This document shows, piece after piece, positions 17,561 through 27,444 of a DNA stretch of 64,000 nucleotides (within the stretch, counting starts at the first letter, position 1; each line of letters begins with the position of its first letter). Under the pieces are notes generated by a model. It did not search any database, had not been told where the DNA came from, and saw nothing but the letters and a program-made list of their open reading frames with translations. The DNA comes from SIG603 sp964369225 (GTDB lineage Bacteria > Bacillota > Clostridia > Oscillospirales > Acutalibacteraceae): NCBI GenBank assembly GCA_964369225.1, contig CAYJER010000006.1, positions 1 to 64,000 on the forward strand, given 5' to 3'. A program made the translations under genes and the position numbers.

Positions 17561-19153
17561 TTAGTTTGCGTGATTTATATACTTAATTATTTTTTGTATA
17601 TTAAAATTTCCAGTTTGGGTATCTACAATATAATCAGCCATTTTGGTGTAGTCTTTGTCTTGTGCTTTAATTCTTAACAGGGCTTCTTCATGGCTTATTT
17701 TGTCTCTCTCGATTATTCTATTAAGCCTTAAATCTTCACTTGCTGTAACTGCAATAATTCCTGTGCAGAGCCTGTCTGCGCCTGCCTCGAAAAGTGTTGG
17801 AGCGTCTAGCACAATACTAGTATGCCCATTATCTATGCTTTCTTTTATTTTTTGATTAACTCTTTCAATTATAACAGGAAGTGTAATTTTGTTGAGTTTC
17901 AGAGTGTTTTCCTTGCTTGAAAATGCTTTTTTTGCAAGTTTTTTTCTGTTTAAAATACCTGACTCACAAATATCTTTGCCAAAAGCTTCACACAATTTTT
18001 CTAAGCACTCACCCTCATATGTCTTTGGGTCTCTTGAAATTTCATCACAGTCTATAACTGCAATTCCATTTTCTCTTAAAGCGTTTGCAACTGTGCTTTT
18101 GCCTGAACCGCTTGAACCTGTCATTCCAATTATCTTAATTTTAGGTTCTATAGTCTGAAAACCACAGGCTCTAATCAGCCTGTTGTAAACGGCTAGTCCT
18201 ACACCGCTTTGTCTTGGAGCTCTTGCGTACACCTCTTTAAATCCTAGCTCGTCTATCTTATATAAAGCCTTAAAAAGCTCTGTCGCCTGTGAAACGCTGT
18301 CGTATTTATTGCCAAATGTCACAGCCTCTACATTTAACTCTTTTTCCTCGCCCTCAAAACAAAGTGCCTTTGCGTTTGGTTTTTTCTCGAACAGCTTGAT
18401 ATAATCATTAAAGCAAAGTCTTGACATAATTATTTTAGCCTTTGGAGCATAATGTTTATATTTCATTCCTGGTGACGCAACATTAGTCTTATCGCTTACA
18501 TGCTCTCTTACTGCTCTGTCTATTTTAACCTTACCTATTACATTTTCAATATCTTCACGGCTTATAACTCCTGGTCTTAAAATTGTAGGAATTTCAGTGC
18601 AAAAACTAATTACAGTAGACTCAACACCTACTGTGCAATCTTCGCCCTTTACAATTGCGTCTACTCTTGTGTTCATATCTTCATAGACATGCTCAAAACT
18701 TGTAGGGCTAGGCTTGCCTGAAAGATTTGCAGATGGAGCAGCTAATGGACAACCAGCCGACTTAATAATATTTAGAGCAGTGTCATTCTCTGGCATTCTT
18801 ATAGCCACTGAACTTAGTCCTCCACTAGTTTCGGTTGGAATAATTTCCGCCTTTGGCAAAATAATTGTAAGAGGAGCTGGCCAAAAATGTTTTGCTAATT
18901 TATCTGCTTTTTCAGGTATCTCTTTAACCAGTGGATAAATATCTTCAAATTCTGCAACGTGAACAATTAAAGGGTTATCAGAAGGTCTACCTTTTGCTAC
19001 ATAGATTTTTTTGACTGCATCTTTTGAAAGTGCATTCGCTGCCAAACCGTAAACAGTCTCTGTTGGAATTATAACAAGACCATCATTCCTTAAAATCTCG
19101 CCAGCTTTTTTTATGTCTTTTTGAAGATTAGGGTTTAAAATATCTGTTTGCAT
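17561..19153 (-). CDS. Fusion of threonylcarbamoyl-AMP synthase (TsaC/Sua5) and dephospho-CoA kinase (CoaE)
   Basis: One uninterrupted 530-residue frame with two enzymes. Residues 1-335 form a Sua5/YwlC-type L-threonylcarbamoyladenylate synthase: KGRPSDNPLIVHV carries the K-R-S-N substrate motif, and the C-terminal Sua5 domain ends near SGVGLAVYNRLIRACGF. It makes the intermediate for t6A37 in tRNA. Residues from about 340 form dephospho-CoA kinase with Walker A GMTGSSGSGKST and the DCDEISR and LDAPTLFEAG motifs, the last step of CoA synthesis. The start codon overlaps the prfA end by one base. No frameshift or second start with a binding site is seen at the junction. Confidence 0.9.
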   Translation of the reverse strand: MQTDILNPNLQKDIKKAGEILRNDGLVIIPTETVYGLAANALSKDAVKKIYVAKGRPSDNPLIVHVAEFEDIYPLVKEIPEKADKLAKHFWPAPLTIILPKAEIIPTETSGGLSSVAIRMPENDTALNIIKSAGCPLAAPSANLSGKPSPTSFEHVYEDMNTRVDAIVKGEDCTVGVESTVISFCTEIPTILRPGVISREDIENVIGKVKIDRAVREHVSDKTNVASPGMKYKHYAPKAKIIMSRLCFNDYIKLFEKKPNAKALCFEGEEKELNVEAVTFGNKYDSVSQATELFKALYKIDELGFKEVYARAPRQSGVGLAVYNRLIRACGFQTIEPKIKIIGMTGSSGSGKSTVANALRENGIAVIDCDEISRDPKTYEGECLEKLCEAFGKDICESGILNRKKLAKKAFSSKENTLKLNKITLPVIIERVNQKIKESIDNGHTSIVLDAPTLFEAGADRLCTGIIAVTASEDLRLNRIIERDKISHEEALLRIKAQDKDYTKMADYIVDTQTGNFNIQKIIKYINHAN

Positions 19154-20226
19154 TATGAGTTCTCCATTGACTCTTTTAGTTTTTCTGCTCTATCGGCAGC
19201 GATAAGTGCGTTTACAACATCTTCTATGTTACCGTTTAGAATGTCTTCAAGCCTATAAAGTGTAAGGCCTATTCTGTGGTCTGTTAGCCTTATTTGTGGG
19301 TAGTTATAGGTTCTTATTCTCTCTGATCTATCGCCTGTGCCTACTTGAGATTTTCTCTCGGCTGATATCTCTGACTTTTGAGCCTCTATTTTTTCGTCCC
19401 AAAGTCTTGCCCTTAGAACTCTCATAGCCTTGTCTTTATTTTTAAGCTGGCTTCTTTCATCTTGACACTCAACAACTGTTCCACTAGGCAAGTGAGTAAT
19501 TCTTATTGCAGAAGAAGTCTTATTGATATGCTGACCTCCTGCACCACTCGCTCTAAATGTGTCAATTTGTAAGTCTTTTGGGTTTATTTCAAGCTCAATT
19601 TCGTCAGCCTCTGGCAAGACTGCAACTGTCGCTGTAGATGTGTGTATTCTGCCTTGGGTCTCTGTCTCTGGAACACGTTGAACCCTGTGAACACCACTTT
19701 CATATTTAAGTTTAGAGTACGCACCTACTCCATCTATTGTAAAGCTTATTTCCTTAATTCCGCCTATTTCGGTCTCGTTAAGGTTCATAATCTCGGTTTT
19801 CCAGCCTTGTTTGTCGGCATACATGCTGTACATTCTATAAAGAACAGCAGAAAACAGAGCGGCTTCTTCTCCGCCTGCACCACCTCTAATTTCGACTATA
19901 ACGTTCTTGTCGTCGTTAGGGTCTTTAGGGAGCAATAAAATTTTCAGCTCTTCGCTGACAGTCTCTATTGTTTTTTTAGCGGAGTTCATCTCCTCGTTAG
20001 CCATTTCACGAATTTCTTTGTCGGACTCATTTAGCATCTCTTTTGCATCTTCAATAATTTGCAATGCGTTTTTATACTCTCTGTACTTTTCAACAATAGG
20101 AGTTATCTCGTTATGCTCTTTCATGAGTTTTCTGTACATGTTAGGGTCTGACACCGTTGTAGGGTCGTAAAGCTTTAAGTTTAATTCTTCATATCTATTC
20201 TCAAAAACCTGTAAATTTTCAAACAT
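19153..20226 (-). CDS. prfA: Peptide chain release factor 1
   Basis: Terminates translation at UAA and UAG. The catalytic GGQ lies in RASGAGGQHINKTSSA and the stop-codon-reading PxT element in HRVQRVPETETQGRIHTS, which marks RF1 rather than RF2. The 357-residue length is standard. It overlaps the TsaC-CoaE fusion by a single base and is directly preceded by the DUF951 gene. The glutamine methyltransferase gene prmC that often follows prfA in Firmicutes is not here. Confidence 0.96.
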   Translation of the reverse strand: MFENLQVFENRYEELNLKLYDPTTVSDPNMYRKLMKEHNEITPIVEKYREYKNALQIIEDAKEMLNESDKEIREMANEEMNSAKKTIETVSEELKILLLPKDPNDDKNVIVEIRGGAGGEEAALFSAVLYRMYSMYADKQGWKTEIMNLNETEIGGIKEISFTIDGVGAYSKLKYESGVHRVQRVPETETQGRIHTSTATVAVLPEADEIELEINPKDLQIDTFRASGAGGQHINKTSSAIRITHLPSGTVVECQDERSQLKNKDKAMRVLRARLWDEKIEAQKSEISAERKSQVGTGDRSERIRTYNYPQIRLTDHRIGLTLYRLEDILNGNIEDVVNALIAADRAEKLKESMENS

Positions 20227-20412
20227 TTAGTTTTCCTCTTTAATTACTTTTTTAATATTTTTCTCGCATTTATGGCGAGATATCATTAATTCATGACTAC
20301 ATTTTACGCAACGGATTTTAAAATCCATTCCAATTCTTAAAACCTCAAATTCCTTAGAACCGCAAGGATGAGGTTTTTTCATGCTAATTTTATCTCCAAC
20401 TTGAATATCCAT
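20227..20412 (-). CDS. DUF951 family protein
   Basis: A 61-residue protein that starts MDIQVGDKISMKKPHPCGSK and has the family pattern of a conserved KPHPCGS motif followed by IRCVKCSHELMISR. The three Cys residues suggest a zinc-ribbon-like structure. Function is unknown. The gene begins at 20412 after CAAAGGAGT and ends directly before the prfA start, so the two are co-transcribed. Confidence 0.88.
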   Translation of the reverse strand: MDIQVGDKISMKKPHPCGSKEFEVLRIGMDFKIRCVKCSHELMISRHKCEKNIKKVIKEEN

Positions 20413-20587
20413 GCCGTTTACTCCTTTGATTTGGCTAAAGACTAAAATAGTCCTTCACCTTTCATCATTAGTTTTTAGCCTATATAATTTTATTTTACCA
20501 CTTTTTTACCAAAAGATAAAGTAATATTTTTTGAATTTTTAATTTTTATACGCAATTATATTTTTTGTAATATCATTAAATAATTTC

Positions 20588-20617
20588 TTGACACAACACA
20601 AATTTATATGGTAATAT
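20588..20617 (+). promoter_or_regulatory. Promoter of the secreted dockerin protein gene
   Basis: TTGACA (20588-20593), an 18-base spacer and TAATAT (20612-20617). The start codon at 20662 follows a strong TAGGAGG site. The preceding 170 bases (20413-20587) are AT-rich and show no other feature I can support. Confidence 0.6.
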
Positions 20618-20661
20618 TTAATAAACAATAGCGAAAGCTACATATATTTAGGAGGTATATT

Positions 20662-23085
20662 ATGCGTATTAAGAAAATCTTATCTTTGGCACTGTCGGCA
20701 ATTATGGTGTTTGGCATGGTGTCTACTCAAAGCTTTGCAGAGGAATCTGGCAATTTTTCGGGCGGAAGTGCAATTAGTGTGATGGGAAAGGTACTAGATT
20801 ATGGTTATTATCTTTATAGCAACGGACGAATAATAGAGTCTGATAAGAATAACTATAATCTACATGTTGAAGCATATGGATTTGATTCTGTTATGCTAAA
20901 CAACTATCACGGCGGTGAAATTTCAATCAGCGACACTGCAATCATTGCCTATAACGGAACAAATACTGTCACAAGTAGTGATCCAACTATCCCAGCAATT
21001 TCTTGCAGTTCCCCTGGTGACACACTAATTTTAATGCCAGGTAGGACATCACAAAACGACACTCCTGACGACACCCTCAAAGTAGTAGGGGCAGATTCTT
21101 TATCTCACAATGGCGGAGATGCAATTGTGTCTGATGCTGTTTCAATAACCAATGGTAGTGTAACTGCAATAGGCGGAAACACCTCAGGCATTGATACTTC
21201 TAACGGAAATGGAATTGTTGGAGATGTACATATTCAAAATGGTGATCACAACATTAGTTCAGGCTTAGACTACGCCGACAACTATTCATTTGGTATTTCG
21301 GGTAAACTAGAAATTTTTGAAGCTTCACTGAAAGTCAGCGGACACAATGGTGCTGTCTTGTCAGAAGATTCTATTTCTATTTTTAATAGTGACTTAACAG
21401 CAATATCAAAACATGATGGTCCCGCTATAGCTACTATGGATACCCTTGATATTGCTTATTCCAATGTTACCGCAACAACAGAGGGCGACTATGGCAATGC
21501 AATTCAAACAGGCAGTCATCTTATGATTCAAAATAGCAATGTAACTGCAACTGCAAAAGGCAGTTACAGCAGTGCTATTCTTACTTTTTTATATAATGAA
21601 CTACAAGGTGGCGACACTACAATTTTGAATAGTGTTGTAAACGCCACATGTGAGGCTCCACTAGGGTACGGAATAATGACACAAAGCTTAACTGTTGACA
21701 ACAGTGAACTTTATGCCACAGGCGGAGAATCTTATGATCATGAACTTCAAACCGCTGGTTTTGGAATTCTTGTTGCCGAGACTATAGATGTAAACAACAG
21801 TTATGTCCAGTCTTCAGGTTATATATCTATGTTTGGTAAACTCACCACTCAAAACATATATCAAATTCTGGGAAGTACTTTTATCGGTGGTTCAAACCCT
21901 ACTAAAATTGAAGCTACAGAAGTTCACTCTTATAAATATGTAACTATGGACATTCAACCTACCATTTTTATTGATCAAGATGTAGGAGTTACAACCACAA
22001 ATCGAGATGATATTTTAAATGACGGAACTGCAAGCTATGATAAATCTTCAAATACGCTTACATTAAACGGATATGACGGCAATGCAATTAAAGCAACAGG
22101 AGACTTAAATATTCATATTATCGGTACTAATACAGCCGAAAGCACCGATCATAAAGTGCCTGGAATAAGTTGCGAGCAAGGCACACTTATATTCACAGCA
22201 GAAGACGACAATTCTACTATTACAGCAAGAGGATATGTTGGAAATTCTTCTGAACCAGTTGGCGAAAATATGACATACGGCGCAGGCATAAGCGCTGAAA
22301 ATATTGTAATAAACGGCGGTGACATTTATACAGCCGGTGGAAAACACAGCACAAATAGCACTGGTGGTGTTGGAATATATTCCTCAAATATCACAGTTAA
22401 TTCTGCTAACTTAACCGCTACAGGAATTATTGGACAAAACAGTGTTGCTTCAGAGGCTATTAACGCAGAGTCTTTAACTATAAACGGTGGAGGAAAAGTT
22501 AGCGCAATAGGTGGCACAGCAGGTATTAATATATCAGATTTTGTTAGCATTATAGATGGAAATATTTATTCATATGGCTATAATGGTGCAATTTTAGGTA
22601 GAATTAGTATGCACAAAGGAAGTTTTACAAGTACAGGCTATGAAAATGGTACTGGTTTAATTACTGGATCTATCATTATGTATGGTGGTGAATTAACAGC
22701 TAACGCAGGAACTAGCGGAGTAGCACTTAAAAAGAGTGAGACCGAATTTATTACAGCTGACGATATAGACATTTCAAATTATGCTGACTCAATGATTTAC
22801 GTTAAAGAAGAGTTAAATTCAAATATGACAGAAGGTGCTTTTGCGTGGAAAGACTCTTTTAACACTCACAAATATGTAAACATTACATCATATGAATTTG
22901 TAACTCCTCCGGGATCTGGAGACGTTGATGGAAACAATACTGTTGATAATGCAGATGTTATGTTACTATTCCAATATACAACTAACCCTAGTGTACAGAT
23001 TGACATTAGTGCTTCAGACATGAATGACGATGATATAATTGACAATCGTGATGTTTTGCTGTTATTAAACTTTATTTCAGCTTAA
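20662..23085 (+). CDS. Secreted beta-solenoid carbohydrate-binding-like protein with C-terminal type I dockerin
   Basis: An 807-residue exported protein. Residues 1-27 form a signal peptide ending near TQSFAEE. The bulk consists of repeated short beta segments such as INGGDIYTAGG and VNSANLTATG, in two modules (about 35-430 and 435-740), resembling the Cthe_2159-like carbohydrate-binding beta-helix family. Residues about 752-807 are a dockerin with two Ca-binding loops, DVDGNNTVDNADVMLL and DMNDDDIIDNRDVLLL. The dockerin implies docking onto a cohesin; two cohesin genes lie 10-20 kb away. The ligand of the solenoid is not known. It has its own promoter and an end hairpin at 23222. Confidence 0.85.
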   Translation: MRIKKILSLALSAIMVFGMVSTQSFAEESGNFSGGSAISVMGKVLDYGYYLYSNGRIIESDKNNYNLHVEAYGFDSVMLNNYHGGEISISDTAIIAYNGTNTVTSSDPTIPAISCSSPGDTLILMPGRTSQNDTPDDTLKVVGADSLSHNGGDAIVSDAVSITNGSVTAIGGNTSGIDTSNGNGIVGDVHIQNGDHNISSGLDYADNYSFGISGKLEIFEASLKVSGHNGAVLSEDSISIFNSDLTAISKHDGPAIATMDTLDIAYSNVTATTEGDYGNAIQTGSHLMIQNSNVTATAKGSYSSAILTFLYNELQGGDTTILNSVVNATCEAPLGYGIMTQSLTVDNSELYATGGESYDHELQTAGFGILVAETIDVNNSYVQSSGYISMFGKLTTQNIYQILGSTFIGGSNPTKIEATEVHSYKYVTMDIQPTIFIDQDVGVTTTNRDDILNDGTASYDKSSNTLTLNGYDGNAIKATGDLNIHIIGTNTAESTDHKVPGISCEQGTLIFTAEDDNSTITARGYVGNSSEPVGENMTYGAGISAENIVINGGDIYTAGGKHSTNSTGGVGIYSSNITVNSANLTATGIIGQNSVASEAINAESLTINGGGKVSAIGGTAGINISDFVSIIDGNIYSYGYNGAILGRISMHKGSFTSTGYENGTGLITGSIIMYGGELTANAGTSGVALKKSETEFITADDIDISNYADSMIYVKEELNSNMTEGAFAWKDSFNTHKYVNITSYEFVTPPGSGDVDGNNTVDNADVMLLFQYTTNPSVQIDISASDMNDDDIIDNRDVLLLLNFISA

Positions 23086-23113
23086 AATTAATTCATTAAA
23101 TTTCACAAAATCA

Positions 23114-23190
23114 TGCAAGGGCGGTCCTATGTGACCGCCAGAAAACTAGAAGTTTTGCCAAATTCTTGGACGACCACAGGTCGCCCCTAC
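23114..23190. repeat. Palindromic element, class C stem
   Basis: Imperfect palindrome just after the dockerin gene. The left arm has GGGCGGTCCTATGTGACCGCC and the right arm GACGACCACAGGTCGCCCC; the loop contains AAAACTAGAAGTTTTG, a loop also seen in the class B and F copies. The arms have diverged more than in the class A copies. Confidence 0.75.
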
Positions 23191-23221
23191 TAAAATTTAT
23201 TTTTAACTCTTCACTAAAAAA

Positions 23222-23262
23222 CGGCAGTCGCTAATGATACTTCATTAATGACTGCCTTTTTA
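23222..23262. terminator. Bidirectional terminator between convergent genes
   Basis: GGCAGTC and GACTGCC form a stem, extended by TAATGA/TCATTA, with T-rich tracts on both sides (TTTTTATT on plus; TTTTTT on minus). It separates the plus-strand dockerin gene from the minus-strand membrane protein gene that ends at 23263. Confidence 0.8.
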
Positions 23263-24060
23263 TTAATCTTTTGTGTATGGCATAAAGCTTTTTGCTATCT
23301 TGCCTTGCCCCTTTGTCTTTGCGTAAAAATAACCGATGAATGAGAACACCAATGCGCCAATAAAATTAACAAATAAATCTTTCATTGTATCTATTATTCC
23401 AATGTCTAGGTATCCGTTTACGTAATATTGTGTGCCGTCCGCTAGGGTTATTTGTGTTTCTGTTATGTTCTCTAGTGCAATTATTTTATTCAACATAGTT
23501 TCATCAAAGTGTACAGAGTTAAAACTGCTTATAATAGTATCTTTTTGAGTGTCGAACGCAAAGAATGTGTCCATTGCGTACTCCCAAAATTCCCAAACAA
23601 CACCTATAGTCATTGAGAAACAAAATGCTGTTACAGCTACGAACATTGGTGACAGAGTAAATGTAAGTTTTGGGTTGTGATTTAACAAGAGTATAAGTGA
23701 GCAACCTATAGCCGCCGCTAAAAATCCGCATATTGTGTGCAGTACTGTGTCCCAATGCGGAATAAGTACATAGAACGAGTTAACCTCGCCTAATATCTCT
23801 CCTGCAAAGATAAACATGTATATGGATATCTCTAATGCTACAGGAAGTTCCATTCTGAACCTAGCTTGAACTAATCCTGGAAGTAAAAGCAAAAGTAATG
23901 CTAAAAAGCAGTATAATAAGCTTTCATATTCACCTCTATAAAATTGTCTTACAATACTTGTTATTACTAAGATATTTAGTATGCTATAAACATAGAATGA
24001 TGCTTTGTTCTCTCTTATTTCATTCTTTACTCTTTGTGAATAGCTAAGTTTATTTTTCAT
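23263..24060 (-). CDS. YjdF-like (DUF2238-type) integral membrane protein
   Basis: A 265-residue membrane protein with about seven hydrophobic helices. The central motif HWDTVLHTICGFLAAAIG and the later VVWEFWEYAMDTFF resemble the YjdF/DUF2238 membrane family, whose function is unknown. Between the last helices is a soluble segment containing ADGTQYYVNGYLDIGIIDTMKDL. It is monocistronic: a hairpin lies just after the stop and a repeat block lies upstream. The assignment rests on these motifs and on topology. Confidence 0.65.
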   Translation of the reverse strand: MKNKLSYSQRVKNEIRENKASFYVYSILNILVITSIVRQFYRGEYESLLYCFLALLLLLLPGLVQARFRMELPVALEISIYMFIFAGEILGEVNSFYVLIPHWDTVLHTICGFLAAAIGCSLILLLNHNPKLTFTLSPMFVAVTAFCFSMTIGVVWEFWEYAMDTFFAFDTQKDTIISSFNSVHFDETMLNKIIALENITETQITLADGTQYYVNGYLDIGIIDTMKDLFVNFIGALVFSFIGYFYAKTKGQGKIAKSFMPYTKD

Positions 24061-24131
24061 TGTGTATCATCCTTTCCCAATTTAAATTTCATGAACCTAG
24101 TTGTTCATTTTTAGGTTGTTTATTATTCTAA

Positions 24132-24273
24132 TGTAGGGGAATTTAGTTTCCTTAATGATTAATTGTAGGGGCGGATATTATCCGCCTATCAAACTTAGGC
24201 AAAATCACCAGATTTTTAGGCGGATAATATCCGCCCCTACATGACTAAATTTGCTAAGAGACCCTCCCCTACA
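24132..24273. repeat. Class A palindromic element in inverted orientation
   Basis: Inner palindrome 24164-24241. The asymmetric loop is the reverse complement of the loop in the other class A copies, and the outer flank TTGCTAAGAGACCCTCCCC lies on the right rather than the left. So the complete composite, not only its symmetric arms, is flipped relative to the others. Confidence 0.82.
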
Positions 24274-24333
24274 ATATATTAATAAATTAATTTTTAATCC
24301 ACACAAGGTCTCCCCTACATTTTTGAAATTAGT

Positions 24334-27300
24334 TTAGATTTTAGCCACTGTAATTGTGCAGTCATGTCCGTTGATATCCCAGTTAGCCTCATATCCATCT
24401 ATCTTAGTAAATGATATGCTCTTTCCTAGAACGTCAGAACAAATTGACCCAGTATTTTTTGAAACGATATCGTTAATTTTTTCTTCTGCCACTACAGAAA
24501 TATTTATATTATCTATAACCTCAAAGCCTGCATCTTTTCTCATAGATTGAATTTTGCTTACAATCTCTCTTACTATGCCCTCTTCAATTAGCTCAGTTGT
24601 AAGACCAGTGTCAAGTACAACAGTTAAGTTGTTCTCACTTGCAGATATAAAGCCCTCTAGTTTAGCAGTGTCTATGATTAATTCTTCAGCTGTTAAAGAT
24701 ATTTCTCCGTCTGAAAGCATTAATTTGATTGAACCATCTAAATCAAGTTCAGCCTTAGCACGGCTACCGTCAAGCTCTGCTAATAGGTTTCTTATCTCGC
24801 CTATTTTCTTGCCATACTTTTGACCTAAAATTCTAAGTTGTGGCTTAAATGTATAGCTTACAAATTTAGACGCATCTGTTGTAATCTCAACAGCTTTGAT
24901 GTTTAGCTCTTCTTTTATGATGTTTGCATATTGCTCTTCAAACTCATGCTCACCTGTAATATACATCTTTGAAAGAGGTTGACGGTTCTTAATAGCTGCG
25001 TCATTTCTTGCAGCTCTACCTAAAGTAACTGCCTTTAGAACTTCTTCCATGTTAGCTTCAAGTGTTTCATCAATTCTTGACTCGTCACATACAGGGTATG
25101 AACAAAGGTGTATGCTCTCTTTTGCATCTTTATCAAAACTTCTTACAAGGTTTTGGTAAATCTCTTCTGTAATGAATGGAACTAATGGTGCTGCAAGTTT
25201 TGAGAACTCTATAAGTGTAGTAGAAAGTGTCATATAAGCTGCAATTTTGTCTTCTGTTAGCTCGCTAGACCAGAAACGCTCTCTGCTTCTTCTAACATAC
25301 CAGTTGCTTAGCTCGTCAACAAACTCTAGCATTATTCTTGTTGTGTCTTGAACCTTGTAGTTATCCATGTTATTATCTACATTTTTGATTAAAGTATTAA
25401 GCTTAGACAATAACCACTTATCCATTAATGTTAATGCACAGTCATCAAGATTATATTTTGTTTGATCAAAATTATCAATTTCTGCATACAAGCAGTAGAA
25501 TGCGTATGTGTTCCAAAGAGTAGACAAGAACTTTCTTTGTCCCTCCATAACTGCCTTACCGTGGAAACGGTTTGGTAGCCATAATGCTGAATTAGAGTAG
25601 AAATACCAACGGATTGCATCTGCTCCATAGCTTCCTAAAGCGTCCATAGGAGCTACAGCATTTCCCTTTGACTTACTCATTTTTTGTCCGTTTTCGTCTT
25701 GAACATGTCCTAAAACTATAACGTTTTTATATGGTGCTTTGTTGAATAACAAAGTTGAAATTGCAAGAAGTGAGTAGAACCAACCTCTAGTTTGGTCTAC
25801 AGCCTCACTGATAAAGTCAGCTGGGAATTGAGCCTCGAATTTATCGTGATTTTCAAATGGATAGTGATGTTGAGCAAAAGGCATTGCTCCGCTGTCGAAC
25901 CAGCAGTCTATAACCTCTGGAACTCTGCTCATTTGTGCATTACACTTTTCACATTTAATCTTTACATCGTCGATATATGGTCTGTGTAGCTCGATATCGT
26001 CAGGGCAGTTATCAGACATAGATTTTAACTCTTCAATGCTGCCTACACAGTGAGTGTGTCCGCAATCGCATTGCCAAATGTTAAGAGGAGTTCCCCAATA
26101 TCTGTTACGGCTTATACCCCAATCTTGAACATTCTCTAGCCAATCACCAAAACGACCCTTACCAATGCTGTCAGGCATCCAGTTGATTGTATTATTGTTT
26201 CTAATTAAATCCTCTTTAACCGCTGTCATTTTGATAAACCATGACTCTCTTGCATAATAGATAAGAGGAGTGTCACAACGCCAACAGTGTGGATAACTAT
26301 GCTCAAATTTAGGAGCAGAATGTAGTAAACCTTGCTCTTTTAAGTCCATAAGAATTTCTTTGTCGGCATCTTTACAGAACATTCCAGCCCATTTAGTCTC
26401 GGTTGTCATAAGTCCTGCACCGTCAACTAATTGAACGAATGGTAGATCATAATTTCTGCCAACCTTAGCATCATCTTCACCGAAAGCTGGTGCAATGTGA
26501 ACTATACCTGTACCGTCTGTTAGAGTTACATAGCTGTCACAAGTAATAAACCACGCTTTTTTATTTGTTTTAACGAAATCCCAAAGAGGAATGTACTCTT
26601 TATACTCTAAAGCTTTACCCTTGAACTCTTCTAAAATCTCTGTATTCTCGCCTAGAACTGACTCTACTAAAGCCTTTGCCATGTAGTAGATGTTATCTTC
26701 ATGTTTTAGCTTTACATAGTCTTCATCTGGGTTTACACATAAAGCTAGGTTAGATGGAAGTGTCCATGGAGTTGTTGTCCATGCTAATATATATGCATCT
26801 TCATCTTTCGCCTTAAATTTTACAACGGCTGAACGCTCTTTGATAACCTTATATCCTTGTGCTACCTCGTGACTTGATAAAGGTGTGCCACATCTAGGGC
26901 AGTAAGGAACAATCTTAAAGCCTTTGTATAATAAATCTTTGTTGTATATCTCTTTTAATGCCCACCATTCTGACTCGATAAAGTCGTTGTGATAAGTTAC
27001 ATATGGGTCTTCCATATCTGCCCAGAAGCCTACAGCCTTTGAGAAGTCTTCCCACATGCCTTTGTATTTCCAAACACTCTCTTTACATTTTGAGATAAAC
27101 GGATCAAGGCCGTATTCCTCAATTTGATCTTTACCGCTGATGCCTAGAAGTTTTTCTACCTCTATTTCAACAGGAAGACCATGAGTATCCCAACCAGCCT
27201 TACGAGGAACGTCGTAGCCTTTCATTAGTCTGTATCTTGGGATCATGTCTTTAACTGCACGAGTGATAACATGCCCGATATGAGGTGTACCGTTTGCAGT

Positions 27301-27444
27301 TGGAGGACCGTCGTAGAATGTGTAGGTAGGTGAACCCTTGCAGTTCTCTACACTTTTCTCAAAGATTTGGTTTTCGTTCCAAAATTTTACGGTTTCACGT
27401 TCTCTCTCAACAACATTTTGAGAGGCACTTACTTTTTTTAACAT
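24334..27444 (-). CDS. ileS: Isoleucyl-tRNA synthetase, eukaryote-like (type 2)
   Basis: Charges tRNA-Ile. The HIGH motif is in PPTANGTPHIGHVITRAVKD and the KMSKS loop in NGQKMSKSKGN. The CP1 editing domain lies between them. At 1036 residues, with LSNWYVRRSRERFW in the anticodon-binding part and a Cys-rich insertion (QCDCGHTHC and KCEKCNAQM), it resembles the eukaryote-like IleS2 clade, whose members are often less sensitive to mupirocin. That resistance is inferred, not shown. The ATG follows AAAGGAGATATATT. No T-box lies in the 423 bases directly upstream; one with an Ile specifier is found upstream of the preceding lipoprotein gene. Confidence 0.95.
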   Translation of the reverse strand: MLKKVSASQNVVERERETVKFWNENQIFEKSVENCKGSPTYTFYDGPPTANGTPHIGHVITRAVKDMIPRYRLMKGYDVPRKAGWDTHGLPVEIEVEKLLGISGKDQIEEYGLDPFISKCKESVWKYKGMWEDFSKAVGFWADMEDPYVTYHNDFIESEWWALKEIYNKDLLYKGFKIVPYCPRCGTPLSSHEVAQGYKVIKERSAVVKFKAKDEDAYILAWTTTPWTLPSNLALCVNPDEDYVKLKHEDNIYYMAKALVESVLGENTEILEEFKGKALEYKEYIPLWDFVKTNKKAWFITCDSYVTLTDGTGIVHIAPAFGEDDAKVGRNYDLPFVQLVDGAGLMTTETKWAGMFCKDADKEILMDLKEQGLLHSAPKFEHSYPHCWRCDTPLIYYARESWFIKMTAVKEDLIRNNNTINWMPDSIGKGRFGDWLENVQDWGISRNRYWGTPLNIWQCDCGHTHCVGSIEELKSMSDNCPDDIELHRPYIDDVKIKCEKCNAQMSRVPEVIDCWFDSGAMPFAQHHYPFENHDKFEAQFPADFISEAVDQTRGWFYSLLAISTLLFNKAPYKNVIVLGHVQDENGQKMSKSKGNAVAPMDALGSYGADAIRWYFYSNSALWLPNRFHGKAVMEGQRKFLSTLWNTYAFYCLYAEIDNFDQTKYNLDDCALTLMDKWLLSKLNTLIKNVDNNMDNYKVQDTTRIMLEFVDELSNWYVRRSRERFWSSELTEDKIAAYMTLSTTLIEFSKLAAPLVPFITEEIYQNLVRSFDKDAKESIHLCSYPVCDESRIDETLEANMEEVLKAVTLGRAARNDAAIKNRQPLSKMYITGEHEFEEQYANIIKEELNIKAVEITTDASKFVSYTFKPQLRILGQKYGKKIGEIRNLLAELDGSRAKAELDLDGSIKLMLSDGEISLTAEELIIDTAKLEGFISASENNLTVVLDTGLTTELIEEGIVREIVSKIQSMRKDAGFEVIDNINISVVAEEKINDIVSKNTGSICSDVLGKSISFTKIDGYEANWDINGHDCTITVAKI

